NCBI RefSeq assembly: GCF_963924675.1
Contig: NC_089238.1
Location: 42,178,879-42,242,878, forward strand
Length of the DNA: 64,000 bases
Source: Phocoena phocoena
Lineage: Eukaryota; Chordata; Mammalia; Artiodactyla; Phocoenidae
Direction of reading: 5' to 3'
The notes under the pieces were generated by a model, which was not told the DNA's origin, searched no databases, and saw nothing but the letters and a program-made list of their open reading frames with translations. Below, one piece after another: positions 44,956 through 55,710 of the stretch; the first letter of the stretch is position 1, and every line of letters begins with the position of its first letter. Position numbers and translations under genes: made by a program.

Positions 44956-45403
44956 GTTTTGTTTTGGCCATACCCTGTGGTTTGCGGGATCTTAGTTCCC
45001 CGACCAGGGATCGAACCCATGCCCCCTGCATTGGGAGCACAGAGGCTTTTAAAAAAATAATTAATTAATTTTTTGAGCTGTGTTGGGTCTCTGTTGCTGT
45101 GCGTGGGCTTTCTCTAGTTGTGGCAAGCAGGGGCTACACTTTGTTGCGGTACGTGGGCTTTTTATTGCAGTGGCTTCTCTTGTTGCAGAACGTGGGGCTC
45201 TAAGCATGTGGGCTTTAGTAGTTGCAGCATGCAGGCTCAGTAGTTGTGGTGCAGGGGTCTAGTTGCTCTGCGGCACGTGGGATCTTCCCAGACCAGGGAT
45301 TGAACCCATGTCCCCCACACCGGCAGGCAGGTTCTTAATCACTGCACCACCAGGGAAGTCCTGGGAGCAAGGAGTCTTAGTCACTGGACTGCCAGGAAGT
45401 CCC
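44956..45403 (-). repeat. CHR SINE, minimal form, split by another SINE
   Basis: Left part 44956-45049 ('ggccataccctgtggtttgc', 'cgaccagggatcgaaccc'), right part 45362-45403 ('cttagtcactggactgccag', 'gaagtcccc'). Outer target duplication catagagtt at about 44947 and 45404. Confidence 0.85.
45050..45361 (-). repeat. CHR SINE, long form, nested in a minimal CHR SINE
   Basis: Flanked by a diverged duplication, gggagcacagaggctttt (45033-45050) and gggagcaaggagtcttag (45363-45380), both made of the host SINE's own sequence. Confidence 0.88.
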
Positions 45404-45419
45404 CATAGAGTTTTAGTTT

Positions 45420-46160
45420 TACAAGACAAAAAGTTCTGAAATAGATGGTGCTGGTGGTTGCACTGTTTTACATTCCCGGGGTTATAATTTCTTATGTCCA
45501 AATCAACACTTGTTATTTTCTGTTTTTTTGATGATAGACATCCTAATGGGTGGGAGGTGGTATTTCATTGTGGTTTTGATTTGCATTTCCCCAGTGACTA
45601 CTGATGTTGAGCATCTCTTCATATGCTTGTTGGTCATTTGTCATCTTCAGAGAAATGTCTATTCAACTCTTCTGCCCATTGTATAATCAGGTTATTTGAT
45701 TTGTTGTTGAATTTTAGGAGTTCTTTATATACTCTGGATATTAACTCCTTATGATTTACATATCTTTTGTTCTGTTGGTTGTCTTTTCACTCTGTTGATT
45801 GTGTCCTTTGATGTATAAAACTTTTTAAGTTTGATATAATCCCATTTGTCAACTTTTGCTTTTGTTGCCTTTGCTTTTGATGTCATATCCAAGAAAGTAT
45901 CACTAAGTCCAATGTCATAAAAGACTTTCCCCTAATTTTATAGTTTTGGTCTTACGTTTAGGTCTTTAATCCATTAAGAGTTCATTTTTGAATGCGATAT
46001 AAGTTAAGGGTCCATCTTCACTCTTCTGCATGTGAATAGTCAGTTTTCCCAGTACTATTTGTTGAAGCGACTGTCCTTTCCCTGTTGAGTGGTCCTGGCA
46101 CCCTTGTCAAAGATCATTTGACTATATATAGAGTATACGCAAAGGCAGTTGTGTCTGTGG
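45420..46160 (-). repeat. L1 ORF2/3' region, antisense
   Basis: 'tgatttgcatttccccagtg', 'gtgactactgatgttgagca', 'tttgttgttgaattttagga', 'tttgtcaacttttgcttttg', 'cccagtactatttgttgaag'. Reading frames decayed. Confidence 0.8.
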
Positions 46161-46224
46161 TATTTTGGAACTTATTTTCCCACTATTTATATATTCCTAA
46201 GATTTAGCCATATGGTGTCACTCT

Positions 46225-46378
46225 AGTAAGTGACCACATTTGGATAACCACCATCTAGGACATTATAACATCCTGGAACCTCTCCTTGTAGACCCTCCCA
46301 ATCACTGCCTCCTTCCTCATTCCCAGAGGTACTAGGTCTCTTGACTTTAACACTATAGATTCATTTTGCCCTTTTCTT

Positions 46379-46412
<34 letters not shown>

Positions 46413-46800
46413 CAGCACCGTTTGGCATGCGGGATCTTAGTTCCAACCAGGGATTGAACCTGTGCTCGCTGCATTGGGAGCTCGGAGTCTTAACCACTGG
46501 ACCACCAGGGAAATCCCTCGTTTTGAACTTTTTACAAATGAGTGTCACAGTATATATTGTTTTGTGTCTGGCATCTTTGGTTCAATATATTATATTATTC
46601 TGTGCATATTGCAGTGCCTCATTCTTTTTCATAGCTGATTAGGATTCTATTGTATGATTATACCTCAGTTTATTCATATTCTCCTTATGGATATTGGGTT
46701 GTTTCAGGTTTAGGGTCATAATGAATAATGATGCTATGATCATTTGTGTGTGTGTATAAGTTCATATATGTATACACATTTCTCTAGTATATACTTAGGG
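46225..46800 (-). repeat. L1-like 3' end, antisense, split by a SINE
   Basis: 'atctaggacattataacatc', 'tttgtgtctggcatctttgg', 'gctgattaggattctattgt', 'catattctccttatggatat'. Interrupted at 46393-46517. Confidence 0.6.
46393..46517 (-). repeat. CHR SINE, minimal form
   Basis: Poly(T), 'ggcagcaccgtttggcatgc', 'aaccagggattgaacctgtg', head 'accaccagggaaatccc'. Confidence 0.88.
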
Positions 46801-46814
46801 AATTGATTTTATTT

Positions 46815-47335
46815 TTTTAGAGTGAAATTTTTATTGAGATAACAAGATTCATATGCAGTTATAAAAGAAATAATAGAAAGATCCTTTGTACTTTTTACCC
46901 ATTTCCTTGTACTGGTAAAATTTTGCACAACTGTAGTTGTACAAAACAACTCAAGATATTGATATTGATACAATCCACAGATATTATTCTGATTTCCCCA
47001 GTTTTGATTACAGTACTCAACATGCAAATTACATTTAACTGTTGGTATAGAATGGCACACTGCCACTTCCCTAGGACATTTAATTCAGACAGAATTATCC
47101 CTGGGCAACCGTTATCTTTGTATCTGCCAGCAATTGCCCTATCTTCCTTCTTATAACAATATGTAAACTCTCATATCCAGAATAACTGGGTCTTTAGTTC
47201 AACTGAGTGGTTACATACAGTACAGAACCATTGATTTTTTTTTTTTTTTCCCCCAGTGGATTTGATATATTCTGAGATCCAGATCAAGCATCTCCCATAT
47301 TTAACCTATCTTTGGTCATCCTGAAGGCACTTGAG
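46815..47335 (-). repeat. L1 3' UTR fragment, antisense
   Basis: 'gaaatttttattgagataac', 'gtaaaattttgcacaactgt', 'ttctgatttccccagttttg'. Old L1 3' region. Confidence 0.55.
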
Positions 47336-47939
47336 AATCCAGCAGTATATCAGGGTCATCAGCTTTCCCTGGACAGTATTAAGAGATATAGAAGGTTTGC
47401 TAAGTCTGTCCTGGTCCTGAGTATTCACTCTGAAAAAGAGTTTATTTGAATAAAGTTTTGACACATTTGCTCTTTATGTCATTCTGTAGGCTCAAAATGA
47501 ACAATACAGAGACTTGTTTTGCTCATACATAGTTTCTAAATTTTCAGTAATGAAAATTATTAGTTTTTAAAAGGAAGTTATAAAAATACTAGCACATAAG
47601 TTAAGCATAAAAATACAGGGTATTCGGATCCCAAGAAAACGGGAGTTTACTGTGGTCTAGAAGTCAGGCTGATTGCACATGATAATTAGTTATAATTGGC
47701 AATGTTTCTTCCAAAGATTGAATTTTTGCTAAGTTTTTATATATTATCACTAGCTTGAGTTTCCCCCCTTCTCTGCCTTTCATTTCTGCAGGCACCAGAA
47801 GGAAATTTAAAAACATTTAAAAGATAGCTCTTTCCTCATTAGTCACCCAGCGCACAGGCCTCGTTTCTTCTAGTTTCAAACATAAAAAAGAACCTGGGTC
47901 AGACAAGAATGATCCTTGTTGCATGCCCACCAGTTCATG

Positions 47940-49165
47940 CATTTTCCTTTTTATTCTGTGAGTCTCCGGTGCAAACAAAAGTTAAAAGGTTAAGGACTAC
48001 TCCAAGTTCCCAACAGCTAATCCCTGGTTGACTTTCAAAAAGAGGTCTGTAGGGCTTCCCTGGTGGCACAGTGGTTGAGAGTCCGCCTGCCGATGCAGGG
48101 GACGTGGGTTCGTGCCCCGGTGCAGGAAGATCCCACATGCCGCGGAGTGGCTGGGCCTGTGAGCCATGGCCGCTGAGCCTGCGTGTCCGGAGCCTGTGCT
48201 CTACAACGGGAGAGGCCACAACAGTGAGAGGCCCGCGTACCGCACAAAAAAAAAAAAAAAAAGAGGTCTGTAATTCATTTTTGAATATGCCTTCCAAGTG
48301 GAGGCGTTTGGCCATGTGCTCCTCTTTGACATCACCTGGTGCCCTCTGGTGATCTGTTAGCTCCAAAACTTTTCACTTTGTCTTGAAAGCTTTCTTGGTA
48401 TCTGTGGTGGGCATGGCCATGGCTGCTGCAGTCATCTGTGTCTCCATCATTCCTGATTGGTCATTGGCATTATCCCACATTTGGAGAGTGAATGCTCTGA
48501 AGCCCAAATACACAGCAGAAGTACCAGGATGCCGCTATTAATAATGGGTAGTTCGATTCCTTTCTGTAGCGTAAGCTTACATAGGGTCATTGGAAATAGT
48601 AGTTTGTGATAAAGCCTAAGAATGTCATGTTGATCCATCCACCAGTAAGAATCACAGCGAGGACATTTGTGACATTCTCTTTCATCACGTCTGTGAGCAT
48701 CGTGGGATCAGTTGTAGGAGAAGGTGGTATTATTTTCCTTTTTTTTTTTTTTGAAAACTCCATCCTCTGGGTTGTTGAAGTAATATTTTTATGTCAAGGA
48801 CTGTTTGGGAATATAATTTCCATTTTCCCTGAGGACTGTGCTTTGAATTAATTAATTAATTTCAGATATTTGCTCTTGGTTGAGCTTCTTGTCACTCTGC
48901 AGTAGGATAGACACCTAGTGGTGGATCACACCCCCAGGTGATGATAAAGATGGGCTGGACCACCCAGAGGCTCATGTTGGAGTTGAGCAGCCCACTGAGA
49001 GCCAGTCCGACCAGGGTCACGGGGCTTCTCCTCCCTGGGGCACTGGGGCTCCTCTTGGGATTGTCCTCAGGGACTTCTTCTGTCCTGCAGCCTGGGCATT
49101 ATCTTGGCTCAGGGCTGGCCTGGGCTCTGCTGTGGCCTCAGGCCTAGTGCATTGCCTCTGGCTGG
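47940..49165 (-). pseudogene. EMC3P: EMC3 (TMEM111) processed pseudogene
   Basis: The minus strand matches EMC3, subunit 3 of the ER membrane protein complex, over most of its length without introns. Near 48990, NSNMSLWVVQPIFIIT (human NSNIRLWVVLPIVIIT-like). At 48745-48800, [14 protein letters not shown] in decayed form. At about 48600-48720, [20 protein letters not shown] and [13 protein letters not shown]. At 48285-48366, [20 protein letters not shown] and [14 protein letters not shown], the C-terminus. Several stops and frameshifts break it, for instance a stop after ...NYYFQ and an expanded A-run near 48740. A CHR SINE (48052-48258) lies at the stop codon. The 3' UTR continues left to an AATAAA near 47955. 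A GC-rich segment to about 49165 is probably 5' UTR. Non-functional. Confidence 0.9.
48052..48258 (+). repeat. CHR SINE, short-body form, inside the EMC3 pseudogene
   Basis: Target duplication aaaagaggtctgta at 48038-48051 and about 48259-48272, both copies being EMC3 C-terminal/stop-codon sequence. Poly(A) right before the second copy. Confidence 0.95.
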
Positions 49166-50259
49166 GCTGCTATTTGATTTTACATAATGTCTGAAGTTTA
49201 TAGAGTTCTAAAACAGTAACGAAGGGTTCCCTGAAATATTTTTGCTTGCTCCAAACCATCTGTATTAAGACCACATTTTGGAGTGAGAGTTATTTTACTG
49301 AACCCTTTTTTTTGACCACTCTGACCCTCCTTGGCCTCTATGAAAAATAAAAAGCAGGCTATAAAACAGTATATACCATATGAACTCATTTTTATGAAGA
49401 CACAAAACCTTTCATCACTGCCTAGTACATTAAATTGTAAGTATTCAATAAAAATTGAAGCATAATAATTGAAATGATTGAATGGACAGGAAAAGCAGTT
49501 TTATGCACCAAAATGTTAACTAACTGTACTTATTTCTGTTATAAAGCTGTAGTTGATTCCTTATTCTTTTTTTCCCCATACAGTAGGAAAAAAAAGTATA
49601 AAAGAGTTGCTTATTTATTTATTTATGATGAGAGATTGGTGAAAATGAAAATACTTTGTAGTTGTAGAAAGAGCTATGTAGGGAGTCATAAACTCAACCA
49701 TTCTCTGGAATATCTCAAACCACTAAGACATTTTGTCATCCTTTTACTCTGAAAAGGCAGCATAATAGTTGGGATGTGTCATAAGGAAAAGATGTCTTCC
49801 ATAGTTTAGGTACATAGAGCAAGTTGGGACGCAATTCCAAAAATAATAGCTTACCAGGGCTGAGAGGGTTCAGATGTAACAACAGATGAGTGGCAGCTGT
49901 CTAACTCTTGCTTCAAAACAGCATGCTTAATGCTGGGGTGGGAGACCCATCACTGGGTGGAGACCTTTTAGGAGACAAAAATAGAAGTTTCCTTATCCTC
50001 ACGGAGCTCAGAGGCAAGTGACTGACTGGGAGGTTACACTTAGAGTTTTTGTGCTTCTGTTGAATTCATCTTTAAAATAGGGATGATAATATTATTCCTG
50101 CTTAAAAGGTTGTTATAAAAAGTAACTACTTAAAAGCATTACTTGATATTCCAAAAATATAAATCTATATATGTCTAATAGTGTAAATTCTAAATTTGCT
50201 AGTTGTAAGTAAATGTTTATTGAGTGTTTAAGTCAGGGACTGTGCTAAATGCAATTTTT

Positions 50260-50460
50260 AAAAAATTATTTTCTGAGTAGGTAATACTGTACTTGCGAAA
50301 CCAATTTCGGTAGGGTGTACAGTGAAAAGTCTTCCTTGCACCTGTCTCCCAGCCACCAGGTTCCCTTAAATGTTTCCGGAGAGATTTTATGCATATACAT
50401 GCATATGTGTATCTGCTTTTTAAAATGATAGATGGTAGCACATTATACTAACTATACCTT
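50260..50460 (-). repeat. L1-like 3' fragment, antisense
   Basis: 'ctgagtaggtaatactgtac', 'ggtgtacagtgaaaagtctt', 'ttccggagagattttatgca'. Same old family as 39420 and 54920. Confidence 0.45.
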
Positions 50461-50464
50461 TCTC

Positions 50465-50635
50465 TTGTTGAGTACAGAGTATTTCCTATCCTTATCTCAT
50501 ATAGTACTCACAATGGTAAAGATAGGTACTCATATTGTCTCCATTTTACAAATAAGGAAACAAAGACATCTCAATTTCTTAATAACTTATCCAAGGTATA
50601 TAGCATGTAAGTTATAGATAGAATCTACTTTCTAG
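50465..50635 (-). repeat. MIR SINE, antisense
   Basis: 'cttatctcatatagtactca', 'ctccattttacaaataagga', 'taacttatccaaggtatata'. Confidence 0.65.
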
Positions 50636-50679
50636 GTATAGAGGCAATTATGTTGGTATTATTCATTAATTTAGCTTTA

Positions 50680-50945
50680 AAGTTTGAAACCATTTCAAAC
50701 TTACAGAAAAGTTGCAGGAATAGAATAATATTCTTTCTTTGGCTTTCCTAACCTTGATATTTTTGGAGGTCACAGCTGGTCGTTTCGTAGAATATCTCTC
50801 AGTTTGCGATTGTCCTAGGTTTCCTCACAGTTAAACCCACATTATGCATTTTTGGCCAAAAGACACAGGAGTTACATTGTGTTCTCCCCATTGCATCCTG
50901 TCATGGGGTATGCAGTGCTGATTCGTCCCATTGCTGCCATTAAAG
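50680..50945 (-). repeat. L1 3' UTR fragment, antisense
   Basis: 'agaatatctctcagtttgcg', 'ttatgcatttttggccaaaa', 'attgcatcctgtcatggggt', 'ttcgtcccattgctgcc' match the 3' end of an old L1. Confidence 0.65.
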
Positions 50946-51041
50946 GGAGAAAGGGGAAAAGAGGAGAGGGGAGGGGGAAGTAGCTTACATTAGTTAGCTT
51001 TTCAGACAGCCCTCTCTTCAGTAAATATCTTTTCCTTGTAG

Positions 51042-51170
51042 CATCCTGGCGGAGAAGAGGTTCTGCTGGAACAAGCTGGTGGAGATGCAACTGAAAGTTT
51101 TGAAGATGTAGGCCACTCCTCTGATGCCAGAGAAATGCTCAAACAGTACTATATTGGTGATGTGCATCCG
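51042..51170 (+). CDS. CYB5B: CYB5B coding exon 2: second half of heme domain
   Basis: Encodes 43 residues, [20 protein letters not shown] then [20 protein letters not shown] and VHP. The first residue is the His of the HPGG motif (residue 55 here), and the second His is in VGHSSDA (residue 79). In the cytochrome b5 family these two are the axial ligands of heme b, and both are intact. The acceptor is cttgtag|CAT (51041/51042); the donor is CCG|gtaaga (GT at 51171). The exon is in phase 0 at both ends and completes the soluble heme domain. It sits 15.2 kb downstream of exon 1. Confidence 0.97.
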
Positions 51171-51710
51171 GTAAGAATTAGCTGAGCTCTAGGAGTGCTT
51201 GTAGAGAGAGGAAGCTATCCAACAGCCACAGATCATGATGAGGGAATGAGTTACTAAAATGGAAATTCGTTCAACCCAGCCATTAGGCTAAATTTTCTCC
51301 AAAATCATCTAGCCTTACTGTGCTAAGATAGAGCTTCTTGTCTGTAAATCAGCACATATAGTGTCTATGAAAAGGAACTGATTTTGGAGGTGGGATTATT
51401 TTTGATTGATTTTTTTTGTAATGCAGTTAATATCTCTACCTAAAATAGTAGTTTGGTCTTGCAAATTCATTGCTAAAAGTGGTAACTATGGACTTTTAAA
51501 ACCATACCATTCTAACAAGGGACCCTGATATGCTCAGAGTCAGGGGTGCAGGGGTGGGGGAGTGGGCAGTACCCTTCTGTAGACCCTGGCATCTCCCAGG
51601 GAATTACTACTACCAGAATGTAGTCTCATGTTCCAAAGTTAGAAATAAGCAGGTAATGAGAGTTCGTTTAGATGTGTCGTAAAATATTATTTGTTTTCCT
51701 CTTTAAACAG
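51171..51710 (+). other. CYB5B: CYB5B intron 2
   Basis: 540 bases, donor gtaaga and acceptor tttaaacag. No recognised repeat or other feature. Confidence 0.9.
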
Positions 51711-51740
51711 AATGACCTTAAACCTAGAAGTGATGGCAAG
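51711..51740 (+). CDS. CYB5B: CYB5B coding exon 3 (30-nt micro-exon)
   Basis: Encodes NDLKPRSDGK, corresponding to the SDLKP... segment that follows the heme domain in CYB5B and begins the linker to the C-terminal membrane anchor. The acceptor is tttaaacag (AG at 51709-51710) and the donor is AAG|gtaaga (GT at 51741), both good. Exactly 30 nt, phase 0 on both sides, so skipping it would keep the frame. It differs from human at several linker positions (from memory), as expected in a flexible region. Confidence 0.93.
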
Positions 51741-53084
51741 GTAAGAAGTCCTCTATTTCTCTTGTGTCTTTCAAGTGTTTATATTTCTATTTACTCAAAT
51801 AAAATTGCTTTTTTTTAATGTATTGTAACAAGAGAAGTGTTTACTTTTCCCCCAAACAAAAATCCTGTTTTTCAGTACCATCTCAGGAAAAAAGAATAGC
51901 TGAGTCTTGAACAGTAGGAACATTTTGTTCATGCTTGTATTCGCTTTTCTAAAAAACTGAAACTCTAAAGCCATGCCCCGTATTGCTTTGAAAGAAATTA
52001 GTTTATAGGTTCAGTTGTAGAAAAGTATTTCTTGTTCTTACATTTAATAGTATAGATGATAATAATTGCTTCTGTGTTGGAAAAAGAATTGGAAGGTCGG
52101 TTTACTCTTGCAAGTCGTAGAATGAGTTGTAGACTGGAACAATTGAGTAATTGACTGGAACAGGCCTTTTTGTCCCTATTCCCCTATGGTGTAGGCTCAA
52201 ATAGGCCTACACACCCTTCCCATTCACACAGTGATACCACAAAAACAAAAGATTAAATATTTGAAAACCTTAATGTGTACTGCATAATGTACCAGGAAGA
52301 AAATATGAAAGCCTTTTTGCTTCCCACAAGCTGGATGGTTCATCTCCCTTATTCCCCCACTTTTTTCTCGCTATTTTCCTTGACTTCCCCTACCCTCTAA
52401 TTTAAAGGGACAGCAGTTGTCACCCAGAACATCATGGAGGCAATGCTCCCTCCTCTTTTCCTCCTAGCTTCTTGCTTCCCTTTCCTCATTGAGCTGGTAT
52501 TACTGAACTCATATGACACAGCAATTAAAGTTGGCCTCTACATAAGAATTCTTTCAGTTCAAGAGATTGCTTGGTGGTGTCTGCCACCTGTTGCTCTGCC
52601 ATCCAGAGTGCTTGTGTAAATTAACGCTTCCATCTTGCTGCACTCTGCTACTCTGAACTGTTGAATTGTTTATGAAGGGGGCATGAAATAGTTCCTTAAA
52701 TGCTTTGTGAGCACTGTTGGTTTGTTTGTCCTCCCCTCCTAACACAGGTACTATCCATTCTTGAATGTTCACTTGTGTAATTAAGGTAAAATTTGAACTA
52801 AGCATGGCTTGTTTGGTATATTGAACATGTCCAGAAACCATTGCTTTCAGAGGTAAACATTTGATTCAAGGGATGTTCCCATTTGTACAAGAGATGCACC
52901 TTGTATCCAGGAGGCATAACCCACTTCTGCACAGCACTGTGAGAACACCCATTATATTTAAGACAAATAAAATTGTGGGGGAGTTATAATGTCTAGAAGT
53001 CTACAAATTGCTTCTTGTTGCTATTTTTCTTCCTTGGTAGTATAGTATGTAGTTAAGACCATTCTTAGGAATGTAGAGCAGTGT

Positions 53085-53238
53085 TTTTCAAATTCTATTC
53101 CTTGTACCACCTGTATTGTAATCTCTTGGCATGTTTTCTGAAATGCATATTTCCTGGGCTGCCATTACTACTACTGATTCATGATCTCTGGAGGTGGGAA
53201 TTTGCACTTAACGTAACCCAGATAGCCAAGCACCAGAC
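53085..53238 (+). repeat. MER5-like hAT element
   Basis: 'gagcagtgtttttcaaattc', 'ctgaaatgcatatttcctgg', 'tactgattcatgatctctgg', 'aggtgggaatttgcacttaa' follow the MER5A order. Confidence 0.6.
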
Positions 53239-53774
53239 TGTGCTGAATGACATGCCCATCTTTTCATTTGAAAACTTAGGGAACTTTAGTTCTCTTCTGT
53301 GGAAAGCACTGTCTGCCTTCTATATATAGGCCAAAGAATTAACTAGAGATGTCTCAGATAAATTAAAACTGTTGAGCCTTGGACTTTTTGTAAGAAATAA
53401 AGAAAAAGAAACCCTTTTAGCTGGTGAGATTTGGTGAAATTCTGTAAAAATTCAGAAGTCTCCAAATGTAGCTTGGCCTCAGCCTGGCTTAAAGAGTGCT
53501 TAAAGGCAGTGTTTTCAAGGCTGTTTTTATCATGTCTGCTATACCCAAAGGATAGTCTCCATTAAATAGAGAGTTTGATTATTGAGTGTTTCCAGTCACA
53601 CTGCTGTACTTCAGGCAGATCCAAGACCACCTACATAGGTTGTCATAGAGCTATAGTCCAGCCTGATTTTAGTTCCAGGAAGAAATTCTTGATCCTCCAC
53701 ATTTATTTCTTACATGGGTTTTAAAGAGGCACTTCTGTGTCTAGGCTGCAGGTGTCTCTTTTCTCAATTTTTTT

Positions 53775-53972
53775 TTTTTTTGCGGTACGCGGACCTCTCA
53801 CTGTTGTGGCCTCTCACGTTGCGGAGCACAGGCTCCAGACGCACAGGCTCAGCGGCCATGGCTCACGGGCCCAGCCGCTCTGCGGCATGTGGGATCTTCT
53901 CTGACCGGGGCACGAACGCACGTCCCCTGCGTCGGCAGGGGGACTCTCAACCACTGCACCACCAGGGAAGCC
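53775..53972 (-). repeat. CHR SINE, short-body form
   Basis: Poly(T), 'gcggtacgcggacctctcac', head 'accaccagggaagcc'. Flanked by ctcaatttttttt on both sides (53763 and 53973). Confidence 0.92.
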
Positions 53973-54919
53973 CTCAATTTTTTTTACTTTCACCATGAAG
54001 AAGTAAATGTAAAGTTCATTTCATTAATACTTTCCTTTCTTTTGGTTAAGGTTTCAGAACCTCTGTGAGGAAGTGATTTTTTTTTAATGCCTAATTAAGA
54101 GATGTCTTCTGCCTTATGCGACAGAGTTTTCATTTTCATTCTTCCTTTATTTTTCTGCTTCTCTCCTCCCTCCACAGCTCCAAGCTCCATGTCTCTTGCC
54201 TGCCTGAAACTACCTCTCTACCCCCTCAAAAAAACTTTTAAAAAAAGCACCCAAAACATGCTATTCTAGAGTGTAAATCAGAAACTTCTTCCCAGTATTT
54301 TGGAAACTACCTTTCATACTGCTTTTTGCTATGACATGAGTAAATAAATAATTGTTGGTCACCTTGTTTCCTTGTTAGACTGATAATGCCTGGGGTTCAA
54401 GACCCTGAAATGTTTGTTACAATACTAAAACTTAAAAGCTTAAAAACTACAGATCTGGCAACAGATGTTTTTCTTACCTGCTTCAGTCAAAGATAACTAA
54501 CTAGAATTAAAAAAACCTTTTTGTCTCTAAATCTCTTCCTGGCTGGATTAGTCCCCATGCTGAGAGCCATCTTCCATTCATACTTAACACTTTTCTGGTC
54601 TGCTTTGAGTTATGGAAACTCACCTTAGAAACAATGTTTTCTGTGCCAGTTTGCCTGCCTGCCTACTGTGCTAAAGTAACCTAGACACATTTGTGGTCCA
54701 TGAGGTCTCTCTTTGGATTATGGGTTTACTTCTTGGTTAACATTTTTATCACTCAGTCTACCTTCAGTTCAGGAGATAAGGAACATACAAATGCTAACCT
54801 GACTAAAAAAAAAAGTGGCACCATTTCATTCATTTATTCAACAGATATTATCTAGGTGACAGTTCAACTGCTTCACTGGTCAAATCTCATTACGGTGCAT
54901 AGACCCAATAACCTGACCA

Positions 54920-55290
54920 TTTTTCCATTTAACTTTTTTGAATGGGTAGTTTGTGGTGTACATGGTTAAAAAATTCAAATAGTACAAAAAAGTGTACTAT
55001 AAAAATGACTGCCATCGCCAACTCTGTCTCCCAGTTCCCCTTCTCCTGAGGTAACCAGCTACCATTTTCTTGTTTACTCTTCCAAAGAGATTCTGTGCAT
55101 ACATAAATATAAATAGGTGGATGGATGGATAGATAGACTGATAGATCAGTAGACAGACCAACCATCCCTTGCTTTAAAAATCTCATAGGTGCTATTCTGC
55201 CCCTTCTTTCTACTAAAAAATTTTATCTTAGTGATTGTTCCTTATCCATTTATAAAGATCTCTCTCATTCTCTTTAATATTTAGTATTCC
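54920..55290 (-). repeat. L1-like 3' fragment, antisense, with GATG/GATA microsatellite
   Basis: 'acatggttaaaaaattcaaa', 'aggtaaccagctaccatttt', 'tccaaagagattctgtgcat'. A (ggat)n/(gata)n run lies at 55117-55160. Confidence 0.5.
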
Positions 55291-55393
55291 ATAGACAAAA
55301 GCTTTGATGAGATGACATTTGCTATAACAGGATTTGATCTGTTTCTTTTTTTTAAGGAAGTAAGATTGTCTCTATAAAAGCTTAACATGGTTT

Positions 55394-55710
55394 TTTTTTT
55401 TTGTTTGTTTTTTTGGTTGCGTTGGGTCTTCGTTGCTGCACATGGGCTTTCTGTAGTTGTGGCAAATGGGCTACTCTTCATTGCAGTGGCTTCTCGTTGA
55501 GGAGCACGGGCTCTAGGCACGCAGGCTTCAGCAGTTGTGGCACACAGGCTCAGTAGTTGTGGCTCGTGGGCTCTAGAGCGCAGGCTCAGTAGTTGTGGCA
55601 CACAGGCTTAGTTGCTACGCGGCATGTGGGATCTTCCCGGACCAGGGGTTGAACCCACGTCCCCTGCATTGGCAGGTGGATTCTTAACCACTGTGCCACC
55701 AGGGAAGTCC
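55394..55710 (-). repeat. CHR SINE, long form
   Basis: Target duplication cttaacatggttt (55381-55393) and cttaacatgttt (55711-55722). Confidence 0.93.

Larger units (their letters stand above)
35882..51041 (+). other. CYB5B: CYB5B intron 1
   Basis: 15.2-kb intron, donor gtgggg, acceptor cttgtag (AG at 51040-51041). It contains CHR SINEs, several antisense L1 3' ends, L2/MIR relics and an EMC3 processed pseudogene, listed separately. Stretches 37380-38085, 41030-41525, 42600-43340, 47340-47935 and 49166-50205 show nothing I recognise. Confidence 0.9.

Noticed and set aside
47935..48366. 143-codon frame containing EMC3 C-terminal residues as a functional gene
   Set aside because: The EMC3 match is intronless, frameshifted, has stops upstream and runs into a SINE; it is a processed pseudogene.
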